Shown: one piece after another, positions 19,207-26,898 of the stretch | How positions within the stretch are numbered: position 1 is the first letter of the stretch | How the letters are laid out: every line of letters begins with the position of its first letter | From: Roseiarcus sp963737365 | GTDB lineage: Bacteria; Pseudomonadota; Alphaproteobacteria; Rhizobiales; Beijerinckiaceae | Assembly (NCBI GenBank): GCA_963737365.1 | Contig: CAVTSD010000009.1 | Location: forward strand, 372,001-436,000 | Reading direction: 5' to 3' | Length of the DNA: 64,000 nt | The notes under the pieces: model-generated | Databases searched by the model: none | What the model was told of the DNA's origin: nothing | What the model saw: only the letters and a program-made list of their open reading frames with translations | Made by a program: the position numbers and the translations under genes

Positions 19207-19291
19207 GCCGGCGCCAATCTCTCGTGCCTCAAGCCGGCGGCGCAGCCGCCGTGTCGAAGGGCGTGTGGATTGATCTTTTTTGGGAATTCGA

Positions 19292-19885
19292 ATGGCGCGG
19301 GAAATGGTTCGACAGGGCGGCCGGAGCGCCCGCATTCAGGAGGCCGTGCACGCGGCGACGCAAGCCCTGCTGAACGAAGTCGGCCGCAGCGCAATCAACG
19401 TGCCCATGATCGCCGAACGCGCCGGCGTGACCCCGTCGACGGTCTACCGGCGCTGGGGCGACCTCGCGCAATTGCTGGCCGACACGGCCGCCGAACGGCT
19501 GCGCCCCATCGCCGACCCGGAAGACACGGGCTCGCTTGCGGGCGATCTGCGCGCCTTCGTCCTGCAATATGCGGAGGAAATGGGCTCGCCCGTGGGCCGT
19601 GCCTTGATGCGCGACGTCCTGGCCGAGACCGACTCGGAGGTCGCCGCCGAGCGCTGCTGCGCCTACACGACCCATCACCTGCAAACCCTCAACAACCGCG
19701 CCCTCAAGCGCGGGGAAGCCGCCTTTTCGGTCGACGAAGCGATCGACATCCTGATCGCCCCGATATGCTACCGCATTCTGTTCGCAAACGGCGAACCCTC
19801 GCCGGATTATGTGGAGGGGCTGCTGGGGAGGTTCGCGCGGTTGAACGGACAATCGGTCGATGCCAACGCCACGAAGGCGGCGTAA
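19292..19885 (+). CDS. TetR/AcrR family transcriptional regulator
   Basis: A 197-residue repressor. The N-terminal helix-turn-helix is clear in ARIQEAVHAATQALLNEVG and PMIAERAGVTPSTVYRRWGD. The C-terminal half (about residues 70-190) resembles the TetR_C domain seen in PA-type regulators of efflux pumps (LAGDLRAFVLQYAEEM). The ATG at 19292 is preferred to an upstream TTG in the same frame. It is divergent from the MFS transporter and probably represses it and itself. Confidence 0.9.
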   Translation: MAREMVRQGGRSARIQEAVHAATQALLNEVGRSAINVPMIAERAGVTPSTVYRRWGDLAQLLADTAAERLRPIADPEDTGSLAGDLRAFVLQYAEEMGSPVGRALMRDVLAETDSEVAAERCCAYTTHHLQTLNNRALKRGEAAFSVDEAIDILIAPICYRILFANGEPSPDYVEGLLGRFARLNGQSVDANATKAA

Positions 19886-19910
19886 GCCACGAATACGAGA
19901 GAGGGCATTT

Positions 19911-20417
19911 TTAAGCCGGCGGATGCAATCGCGGGTCGAGCGCAAAAGGCTCCTGAAGATCCAAGCTGTAGAAACCCTCGGCCTCAAGCGGGTTGATGAT
20001 CACGTTCCAGCTATGAGTGGATACCGCGCTCGGAATCGCCACGAAGCGATGATGACGAAGAAGATCGTCGCCAAAGGCCTGTTGGCCCGCGCTCGGAATC
20101 CCTGGTCGAAGCCAATTGGGGTTCGGCACGTCTTCGGGCTTGATGGCGTGAACCTCGGCAACATCGGGAATCCGCGCCGCTGTGAGCACGAAGGGCACAG
20201 TGTCCAGTGTTCTGAACCCTTGGTGGACGGCGGCCTCTAGGATGGTGGTCGCTGGATCGATTGAGCAGTAGACAGCGCGGACGCCCTTGCTGTTCCAGCG
20301 GCCACCGACCCGAAATGCGCCTTCGCCACTATTCCAAGTCGTCGCATATACCCGCCGATCGAGACGCCAGATGAGAAGCCCGCTGCCGCCCCCGAGCGCA
20401 GCTGGAAGCGTCGTCAT
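19911..20417 (-). CDS. RES-domain toxin (NAD-degrading type)
   Basis: A 168-residue RES-family protein. Characterised family members are toxins that deplete cellular NAD+. The family's conserved Arg, Glu and Ser are visible: Arg in WRLDRRVYA and GRWNSKG, Glu in TTILEAAVH, and Ser in PSAVSTHSWNVIINP. The reading frame is intact. The ATG overlaps the antitoxin TGA by four bases (ATGA), so the two were once translationally coupled, the standard RES-Xre order with antitoxin first. Confidence 0.9.
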   Translation of the reverse strand: MTTLPAALGGGSGLLIWRLDRRVYATTWNSGEGAFRVGGRWNSKGVRAVYCSIDPATTILEAAVHQGFRTLDTVPFVLTAARIPDVAEVHAIKPEDVPNPNWLRPGIPSAGQQAFGDDLLRHHRFVAIPSAVSTHSWNVIINPLEAEGFYSLDLQEPFALDPRLHPPA

Positions 20418-21152
20418 GTATAGACATTGTACTCAAGCCGCTCGAGATAATCCTCGACCAACTTGACGCCGGCCGGCGTCGTCAAAAGATCGACGGGGCG
20501 CTGCTGATCAAGGCCGATCGCCGGTCGTCTGAGCCACTGTTCTGCCTCATCTTGTGACCCAAGGACGTGGGTCGCCTTGGCCAGAAATCTTAGCAAACTC
20601 CCACGTGCGTCCGCTTTGCTGAACGTCTAAGTACGCGGCTGGATCGGACTTGTGGCGTTGGAGAGTGCGAAGGCTGATCCCTAGCGCCTCGGAGACCTCG
20701 GTGACTGGGATGTCGTGGAGCTTTCCGATAAGGCTAGTAAGCGCTGCTCGCGGCAGGCCTCGGTGAAGGAGCTCATGGGCCTCCAGATCGCTTTCGATCA
20801 TCGACCCTAAAACCGTACGCCCGCCAAGCAAGGTCGAGACGTCTTTGAGATAGCCGGCTCTCCATTGATAGGCCTGCGTCTTTGGACCGGGGGGATCAGT
20901 GGAAAGTTCGGCTTTTTCGGAATCGGCCGGTGTTGGTATGTGGCCGGTGCGCGAAACAATGAACTGTGCGATGTACTGCGACAGTTCGTTCAAGTGTTTC
21001 AGGTCGAGCCTTCCCGAACTGAACTGAACTGGCTCGTTCATTAGCGCGCTCAGGACGGCGATCGGATCGCCGCTGGCGGTCTTGTTCTTCTCATCATCTC
21101 CGTGGGGTTTGGCGCGCCTTTTGGAAGCATGCTCGGTATGTCTCTCGGCCAT
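20414..21152 (-). pseudogene. RES-Xre antitoxin (MbcA/ParS/Xre type) with a one-base frameshift
   Basis: The start is the ATG at 21152, after GGGAGGTGG. The first frame runs through an Xre-like helix-turn-helix (VTEVSEALGISLRTLQRHK) and then falls into an unrelated tail that stops at 20547. The adjacent frame carries the missing C-terminal toxin-binding domain: LAKATHVLGSQDEAEQWLRRP, then a TPAGVKLVEDYLERLEYNVYT tail (DUF2384-type), ending at 20414. Removing one base of the A-triplet at 20585-20587 (TTT on the coding strand) restores EFAKILAKATHVLG exactly. A broken antitoxin with an intact toxin should be costly, so a read error, a weakened toxin or recoding must be considered. Confidence 0.85.
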
Positions 21153-21176
21153 GGCCACCTCCCGCGCGTACTACGT

Positions 21177-21217
21177 CACGTGTCGTCATAAATACGCCAC
21201 GTGTCAATAAGTGTCAA
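21177..21217 (-). promoter_or_regulatory. promoter and paired CACGTG operators of the toxin-antitoxin operon
   Basis: On the minus strand TTGACA (21212-21217) and TATTTA (21189-21194) are separated by exactly 17 bases, a good sigma-70-type promoter pointing at the antitoxin ATG at 21152. Two CACGTG palindromes at 21177-21182 and 21198-21203 are spaced 21 bases apart (two helical turns) and flank the -10 box. This suits cooperative binding by the autoregulating antitoxin. Confidence 0.7.
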
Positions 21218-21380
21218 GACAGCGGCCCACGCGAGGCTCGGGCAGACGACCTACCACCCGGCGCCCGCGCTCGGGCAGGGCAGGGCGGCTTCCGCAGCAA
21301 TTCCCCTTCCATCGCAGCCCCTTCAGGCATAGATAGCGCGAACTCCCTTCCATTCGCGCCATCTGGCGCCGGAGATTGTT

Positions 21381-22784
21381 ATGTCCACGCCGCGTACGTT
21401 ATACGACAAGATCTGGGACGAGCATGTCTTGGAGACGAACGGCGACCTCAGCCTCATCTATATCGACCGGCACCTCGTCCACGAGGTGACGAGCCCGCAG
21501 GCCTTCGAGGGCTTGCGCCTGTCCGGGCGCAAGGTGCGCGCGCCGCAGAAGACGCTCGCTGTCGTCGACCACAACATCCAGACGACAGACCGCAGCGGCG
21601 GCATCGAGGATCCGGAGAGCCGGCAGCAGGTCGAGGAACTGGCCAGAAACGCGCGCGAGTTCGGCATCGAATATTACGACGAGTTCGATCCGAGGCAGGG
21701 CGTCGTGCACATCATCGGCCCCGAGCAGGGCTTTACTCTGCCTGGCACCACGATCGTCTGCGGCGACAGCCATACCTCGACCCACGGCGCGTTCGGCGCG
21801 CTTGCGCACGGCATCGGCACCTCCGAGGTCGAGCATGTGCTCGCAACGCAAACGCTGATCCAGTCCAAGGCCAAGAACATGCGCGTCAAGGTCGACGGCG
21901 CGCTTCCGCCGGGCGTCACCGCCAAGGACATCATCCTCGCCGTCATCGGCGAGATCGGCACGGCGGGCGGCACCGGCCACGTCATCGAATATTGCGGCTC
22001 GGCGATCGAGTCGCTGTCGATGGAAGGCCGGATGACGATCTGCAACATGTCGATCGAGGGCGGGGCGCGCGCCGGCATGATCGCGCCCGACGAGAAGACC
22101 TACGCCTATCTGCAAGGTCGGCCGAAATCGCCGAAGGGCGACCTGTGGGACCACGCGCGGCGGCACTGGGACACGCTGCGCAGCGACGAGGGCGCGCATT
22201 TCGACGCTGACGTGAAGCTCGACGCCGCCAATCTGCCGCCAATCGTCACCTGGGGCACGAGCCCGCAGGACGTGGCTCCGATCCTTGGCGTCGTGCCGCG
22301 CGTCGAGGACGGCCAGACCGAACAGAAGCGCGCCTCGATCAAGCGTTCGCTCGAATATATGGGGCTGAACGGCGGGGAGAAGATGACGGACATCGCCATC
22401 GACCGCGTCTTCATCGGCTCCTGCACCAATGGCCGGATCGAGGATCTGCGCTCGGCCGCGGCAATCGCGAACGGCCACAAGGTGAGCGAGCGCGTGAGCG
22501 CCATGGTCGTGCCGGGGTCAGGCCTGGTCAAGGCGCAGGCCGAGGCTGAGGGCCTCGACAAGATCTTCCTCGCAGCCGGCTTCGAATGGCGCGAGCCCGG
22601 CTGCTCGATGTGCCTCGCCATGAACCCGGACAAGCTCGCGCCCGGCGAGCGCTGCGCCTCGACCTCGAACCGCAATTTCGAAGGCCGGCAGGGCTACAGG
22701 GGCCGCACGCACCTCGTGTCGCCGGCGATGGCGGCGGCGGCTGCGATCGCGGGGCGGTTCGTGGACGTTCGCGACTGGCGTTGA
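21381..22784 (+). CDS. leuC: 3-isopropylmalate dehydratase large subunit LeuC
   Basis: A 467-residue aconitase-family protein that, with LeuD, isomerises 2-isopropylmalate to 3-isopropylmalate in leucine synthesis. The [4Fe-4S] ligands are Cys348 (GSCTNGRIED), Cys408 and Cys411 (PGCSMCLAMNPD). The N-terminal ARTLYDKIW-like opening, VCGDSHTSTHGAFGALAHGIGTSEVEHVLATQ and the length match bacterial LeuC. leuD is not next to it; the following gene is arfB, three bases after the stop. Confidence 0.97.
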   Translation: MSTPRTLYDKIWDEHVLETNGDLSLIYIDRHLVHEVTSPQAFEGLRLSGRKVRAPQKTLAVVDHNIQTTDRSGGIEDPESRQQVEELARNAREFGIEYYDEFDPRQGVVHIIGPEQGFTLPGTTIVCGDSHTSTHGAFGALAHGIGTSEVEHVLATQTLIQSKAKNMRVKVDGALPPGVTAKDIILAVIGEIGTAGGTGHVIEYCGSAIESLSMEGRMTICNMSIEGGARAGMIAPDEKTYAYLQGRPKSPKGDLWDHARRHWDTLRSDEGAHFDADVKLDAANLPPIVTWGTSPQDVAPILGVVPRVEDGQTEQKRASIKRSLEYMGLNGGEKMTDIAIDRVFIGSCTNGRIEDLRSAAAIANGHKVSERVSAMVVPGSGLVKAQAEAEGLDKIFLAAGFEWREPGCSMCLAMNPDKLAPGERCASTSNRNFEGRQGYRGRTHLVSPAMAAAAAIAGRFVDVRDWR

Positions 22785-22787
22785 AGC

Positions 22788-23204
22788 ATGAAAGCCGGCG
22801 ATCTCCTCATCGACGAGAGCGAGATGGTCGAGACCTTCGTGCGCTCCTCGGGGCCGGGCGGGCAGAACGTCAATAAGGTGGCGAGCGCGGTCGAGCTTAG
22901 GTTCGACGCGCGCCGGAGCCCAAGCCTGCCGAACGACGTCGCGATCCGCCTGATCAAGCTTGCCGGGGCGCGCGCCACGCAGGACGGCGTGATCGTCATT
23001 TTCGCCCAGAACTTCGCCAGCCAGCCCCGCAATCGCGAAGACGCGCGAGCGCGGCTCACGGATTTGCTCGTGAAGGCCCAGGCGCGGCCAAAGCGGCGCC
23101 TCGCCACGCGCCCGACACGGGCCTCCAAAGTGCGCCGTGTCGATGAGAAAACGCGCCGCGGCGCGGTGAAGGCGCTGCGGGGCAAGGCGACCGGGGCGGA
23201 CTGA
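22788..23204 (+). CDS. arfB: alternative ribosome-rescue factor ArfB (peptidyl-tRNA hydrolase)
   Basis: A 138-residue RF-1-domain protein. The catalytic GGQ is present in SSGPGGQNVNKVASAVELRF, as in class-I release factors and YaeJ/ArfB. The C-terminal tail is strongly basic (KRRLATRPTRASKVRRVDEK), as needed to enter the empty mRNA channel of stalled ribosomes. Length equals E. coli YaeJ (140). It is encoded right after leuC, probably by chance of operon packing. Confidence 0.95.
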   Translation: MKAGDLLIDESEMVETFVRSSGPGGQNVNKVASAVELRFDARRSPSLPNDVAIRLIKLAGARATQDGVIVIFAQNFASQPRNREDARARLTDLLVKAQARPKRRLATRPTRASKVRRVDEKTRRGAVKALRGKATGAD

Positions 23205-23209
23205 TTTCC

Positions 23210-24112
23210 CTATCGCCTTGCGCGCAGGTCGCGCTGCGGGATCGGTCGCGGCGCGCTCACGGGTTGAGGGGGGGCTTCAGCTTCGCGCTGCGCGCTCTTC
23301 ATGCCGAAAAAGTCGGACAGGTCGTGCGAGCAGATGAGCTTGACCTCGCCCGGAGCGGCGCGCGCGAGGTCGCGCAAGCGCGCCTGATTGGCTCGTCGCT
23401 CCGCGCCGTCGAACTGCACCATGGACTCGAAGAATCGCACGCCCTTCGGCGCGAAGCCGGCGTCCGGCTCGACTTCCGCGTGATGAAAATAGGCGTCGCC
23501 GCAATGGAGCAGCCAATCGTCCGCGCGTCGGACCGCGACGCCGCAATGCCCGCGCGAATGCCCGGGCAGCGGGATCAGCAGAACTTCGTCCCGCGTTCCC
23601 GGCATCGCGCGCACGGCTGAGAAGCCGAACCAGGTTTCACCCTCTTCCTCGACCGCCGCCCATTTCTTGACCGAGGCGATCTGCACCTGGCGATAGCGGC
23701 TGCGCTCGACAAGCGTCGAGCGGTGCGAGGCCGCGCGCAACTCCGCGGCGAAAACATGGACCGCAGCGTCGGGGAAGTCGCAGATCCCTCCGGCGTGGTC
23801 GAGATCGAGATGGGTCGGCACGATGTGGCGAACGTCGCTTGGGCGGAAGCCCAGATCCGCGACTTGCCTGAGCGCCGTCTCGGCGACGTCGAGCCGGGGC
23901 CGCACCATTGCGTTGAACAGAAAGCCGAGCCGGCGAGGCTCGTTGACGTCCTCGACCCCGAGCCCGGCGTCGACCAGGATCAGTCCGTCGCCGCCCTCGA
24001 TCAGGAGGCAGTGGCAGCACATCGGCGCGGGCGACAGCGGCCCGCCGGCGCCGCCGAGCAGCCTTCCGCCACGCGGGCAGAGAGACCCACAATTGAGGTG
24101 ATGGATGCGCAC
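23210..24112 (-). CDS. metallo-beta-lactamase-fold hydrolase
   Basis: A 300-residue MBL-fold protein of the glyoxalase II/quorum-quenching-lactonase-like group. The metal-binding motif THLDLDHAGG (HxxxDH variant HLDLDH) is present, with further His in GHSRGHCGVAV, Asp in HCGDAYFHH and His in ICSHDLSDF. It has an N-terminal IHHLNCGSLCPRGG. The fold certainly predicts a binuclear metal hydrolase; the substrate (lactone, thioester or phosphodiester) cannot be told. It is convergent with arfB. Confidence 0.85.
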   Translation of the reverse strand: MRIHHLNCGSLCPRGGRLLGGAGGPLSPAPMCCHCLLIEGGDGLILVDAGLGVEDVNEPRRLGFLFNAMVRPRLDVAETALRQVADLGFRPSDVRHIVPTHLDLDHAGGICDFPDAAVHVFAAELRAASHRSTLVERSRYRQVQIASVKKWAAVEEEGETWFGFSAVRAMPGTRDEVLLIPLPGHSRGHCGVAVRRADDWLLHCGDAYFHHAEVEPDAGFAPKGVRFFESMVQFDGAERRANQARLRDLARAAPGEVKLICSHDLSDFFGMKSAQREAEAPPQPVSAPRPIPQRDLRARR

Positions 24113-24854
24113 GAGGCCGATCCTCCGAGCGACCTTCTGTCATAGATGTGTCGTCAGCGTCCACCACTGCCCGCGCGCGGATTTTGTCCAGCTATCGGCT
24201 AGCTGACGCAGTCCCTCATCGTCTGGCGTCTAAAAAAAGGTCGGGTGAGGATACGAGCCGAGGCGGCGCCCAGGCCAAGGGTGAAGAAAGACAAACAATT
24301 CGCTCTTAGAGCGCTAGGTGCCGGTAGGGCGAAGGTTCTGTTTTTGCGTCATGGCCGGGCTCGACCCGGCCATCCACGAGAACACTGCTGCTTCGTCGTA
24401 GCTAAACTGGCAGAAGTCTGAGCGGGGTAAGAGATTTGTGGCGGCGCCGCGTAGATGGCCGGGTCGAGCCCGGCCATGACGGCTTTCCTGAACCTAGCCG
24501 GACCCACAGCTAAGGCATAAGAGCAAAACATTTTATTGTGCAAAATAGAAATAAGCATATAATATGTCGGATCTAGAGAAATGATCCCTTGTTTGCTTTT
24601 TGAGACGGCAAAACCAAATGCGAGAATCACAAGCAAACGAGCCCGCGAGATCATGAGTCTCCAACCGAAGGGACGCCTGCCTCGCGTCTCTGGAGGTATT
24701 CCATTTGACAAGCTCAGAGCCTTCGAGGCCGCTGCGCGGCGCGTCAGAACAAAGGTCTAGCGCCGGGGAAAGTTGCGCAAAAGCACACTTAAGCCATTGA
24801 AGTAATTGCTGCGCGCAAAATTGTGCGCGACGCCGAAAGAGGGAAGCGAAGCTG
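24113..24854. other. 742-base intergenic region with a REP-like element
   Basis: Apart from the inverted palindromic pair listed separately, I see AT-richer sequence (around 24530-24620) and frames with no recognisable protein. Confidence 0.5.
24347..24481. repeat. REP/BIME-like pair of inverted palindromes
   Basis: Arm 1 (24347-24378) and arm 2 (24450-24481) are 32-base inverted copies differing at one base. Each arm is itself a hairpin: ATGGCCGGG-CTCGA-CCCGGCCAT. Short palindromes of the ATGGCCGGG...CCCGGCCAT kind are widespread in intergenic regions of Hyphomicrobiales genomes. The 71 bases between the arms have no gene. Confidence 0.85.
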
Positions 24855-25136
24855 ATGACAGCAGGTGAAGTGCGGACGCTCGCGACCTTGGTCGGCGAGC
24901 TCGGATCGACAAACTTCAGGACAGCGATCAGCGCCAACTTCGGCAATCTCGCCGACGACGCCGAGGTCGCGCTCGACGTCGTCGCGGTGCTATTTCCGCC
25001 AAGCGCTCCATTCGACATCGCCGCCGGCGTGCTGCTGGAGCTCGCCGCCTATTGGGGGCCGTCGATCCACGTCACGCCGGATCCGAACCCGATCGCCGAC
25101 GCCCAGACGAGTCTGACCCGCGCCGGCCGCGTTTGA
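24855..25136 (+). CDS. small hypothetical protein
   Basis: A 93-residue protein of unrecognised family. It is acidic and hydrophobic in the middle (DDAEVALDVVAVLFPPSAPFDIAAGVLLELAAYWG) and ends with a proline/aspartate-rich tail (VTPDPNPIADAQTSLTRAG). Codon use looks like the surrounding genes, and there is a weak purine-rich ribosome site upstream. It could be real, but there is no homology signal I can name. Confidence 0.45.
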   Translation: MTAGEVRTLATLVGELGSTNFRTAISANFGNLADDAEVALDVVAVLFPPSAPFDIAAGVLLELAAYWGPSIHVTPDPNPIADAQTSLTRAGRV

Positions 25137-25146
25137 TTTCGCGCTC

Positions 25147-25694
25147 CTACGCATCGAGGGCGATCGGCGTCTCGGAGTCGTCTGGCAGAACGAGTTCGGG
25201 AACCTGCTCGAAACTCCAGGCGCCTGACGGCTGAAGGTCGAACACCCAGACGAAGTCGTAGACGTGACCCGGCCATCGCTGCGGAACGCCGTCCGCGCTT
25301 CCCGGATCAGGGCGGCGATCGCGGGGATGGCCTCGTGTTGCCAGGAAATAAGAACCGGGTCGTCGGCCGCCTTGACCGCCGCCGCCAGCTCGGGCTCCTG
25401 ACCCTTGAGGAAAGTCCTGATCGGGAGATTGAGCGCGGCCGCAAGCGGCGCAAGCGTCTGTTTCGGCCGCAAGCTCTCCGATCCTGAGGCGAACAGGCTC
25501 CTCGGCCTCGCAAGCGGCGGCCTTGGCGAGGCGTCGTCGGGAGGATTGAACAGACCGACCAGCGCGTTGGCTCGTTTCCATCCGGTCAGGGTCAAGGCTC
25601 TGGGATTCTCGACGCCGCTCGGCATGAGCCCGGGGCCGCCGTCGCCCTCCGGCTTCTCCGCGTGGCGAATGAGCATGATCTTTGTGCACGGCAT
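25147..25694 (-). pseudogene. histidine phosphatase (phosphoglycerate-mutase-like) family protein, frameshifted
   Basis: From the ATG at 25694 the protein opens KIMLIRHAEKPEGDG, the RHG/RHA phosphohistidine motif of branch-1 histidine phosphatases, and continues to LISWQHEAIPAIAALI with the second catalytic His. About 30 residues later the frame degenerates. In the neighbouring frame the natural C-terminus appears (VPQRWPGHVYDFVWVFDL to SETPIALDA, stop at 25147). The total of 548 bases is one short of a whole number of codons, so a single missing base around 25288-25291 (ACGGC/GTTCCG on the coding strand) explains it. Real decay and read error are both possible. Confidence 0.75.
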
Positions 25695-25897
25695 GGCTTC
25701 TCCGCTTCCCCGTAGTCAATGCTTCGCCCCTGGCCCACGGTATCGGCAGCGTCGATTGGCGTGCAGGGAGCAGCGGCCTTGAGAGAATTATCGGCTTGTT
25801 GCGGATTGTCCAAGCCATGGGCGCTCGCCGGTCGCTCGCGCCGAGCGAGGAACAGGGGTTGCCCTTTTAAATTTCAGCCTTCAGAGGCCTCGCGGGA

Positions 25898-26884
25898 TCA
25901 GGGCTGCGCATTCCAGACATAGCCCGGCTCGCCCGCCGGAAAGCGCTCGGGTTCGATTTGCCGCTCGGCGAGCCCGCGCGCCAGCGCCTCGCGCGGTTCC
26001 GCCCACCCCTCGTCGCTGAGGCGAAACACGCCCCAGTGGATGCCGATGGCGCGCTGGGCCTGCAGCGCCTCGAAGATCATGATCGCCTCCTCGGGGTTGA
26101 CGTGTTGCTCGCCCATGAACCAGCGCGGCGCATACGCGCCGATCGGCAGCAAAGCCAGGTCCGGGCTCCCGATGCGGCGCCGTATGGCGTCGAAGACGCT
26201 GCCGTCGCCGTAGCCGGTGTCGCCAGCGAAATAGATCAGTTCGCCGCGGGCCCGCACGGCGAAGCCGCACCAGAGCGCCATGCGCCTGTCGAAGACGCCG
26301 CGCGCTGACCAGTGCTGAGCCGGAACGAAAGCGATCTCCACGTCATCGGCGATGCGGCGATGATCCCACCAGTCGCCGCCGGCAAGACGCGCACGCGGAA
26401 CCGATCGGCGCACAATGGCGTCGTTGCCGAGCGGCGTGAGGATGACAGGATCGTCACGCCCGACAAGGCGGGTCAGGGTGGCGACGTCAAAGTGGTCATA
26501 GTGGTTGTGGCTGAGGAGAACGACGTCGATCGGCGGCAAGTCGTCAAAGGCGATGGAAGGCGGAGAGACTCGTTTTGGACCCGCGAAGGATAGAGGGCTT
26601 GCCCGATCCGACCACATGGGGTCGGAAACGATGTTGAGCCCGCAGGTCTGAATGAGAACGGTCGCGTGGCCCACGACGGTGACGCGTGTTCCGGCGCTTC
26701 GCGCGAGGGGCGTGACCGGCGCTGCCGGCGCCCTCTCCGGCCAGGGCGCGGGCCGGGAGGTCCAGCCCCAGCGCAGCAGATCTCCAAGGGTCCTGTCCCG
26801 TGTCGGCGGCGAAGTGTTGAAGAAGCGAACGCCATCGAAATGGTCGGTGGCGGGGCCTGAGTGATAGCGATTGCGCGGCGGCAT
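25898..26884 (-). CDS. MBL-fold metal-dependent hydrolase (UlaG/NAPE-PLD-like, COG2220)
   Basis: A 328-residue protein with the MBL motif LLSHNHYDHFD (HxHxDH) plus GHATVLIQ at the start of the fold, and later PAQHWSARG, FAGDTGYGDG and GIHWGVF ligand motifs. This matches the COG2220 group that includes NAPE-hydrolysing phospholipase D and UlaG. There is no signal peptide, so it is probably cytoplasmic. The substrate is unknown. The stop of typA is 14 bases from its start on the same strand, so the two may be cotranscribed. Confidence 0.88.
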   Translation of the reverse strand: MPPRNRYHSGPATDHFDGVRFFNTSPPTRDRTLGDLLRWGWTSRPAPWPERAPAAPVTPLARSAGTRVTVVGHATVLIQTCGLNIVSDPMWSDRASPLSFAGPKRVSPPSIAFDDLPPIDVVLLSHNHYDHFDVATLTRLVGRDDPVILTPLGNDAIVRRSVPRARLAGGDWWDHRRIADDVEIAFVPAQHWSARGVFDRRMALWCGFAVRARGELIYFAGDTGYGDGSVFDAIRRRIGSPDLALLPIGAYAPRWFMGEQHVNPEEAIMIFEALQAQRAIGIHWGVFRLSDEGWAEPREALARGLAERQIEPERFPAGEPGYVWNAQP

Positions 26885-26898
26885 CCGGGCCGGTTTCG

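Noticed and set aside
24533..25018. 161-residue minus-strand frame over the AT-richer part and the small plus-strand gene
   Set aside because: No recognisable motif and serine-rich shadow of the plus-strand frame at its end.
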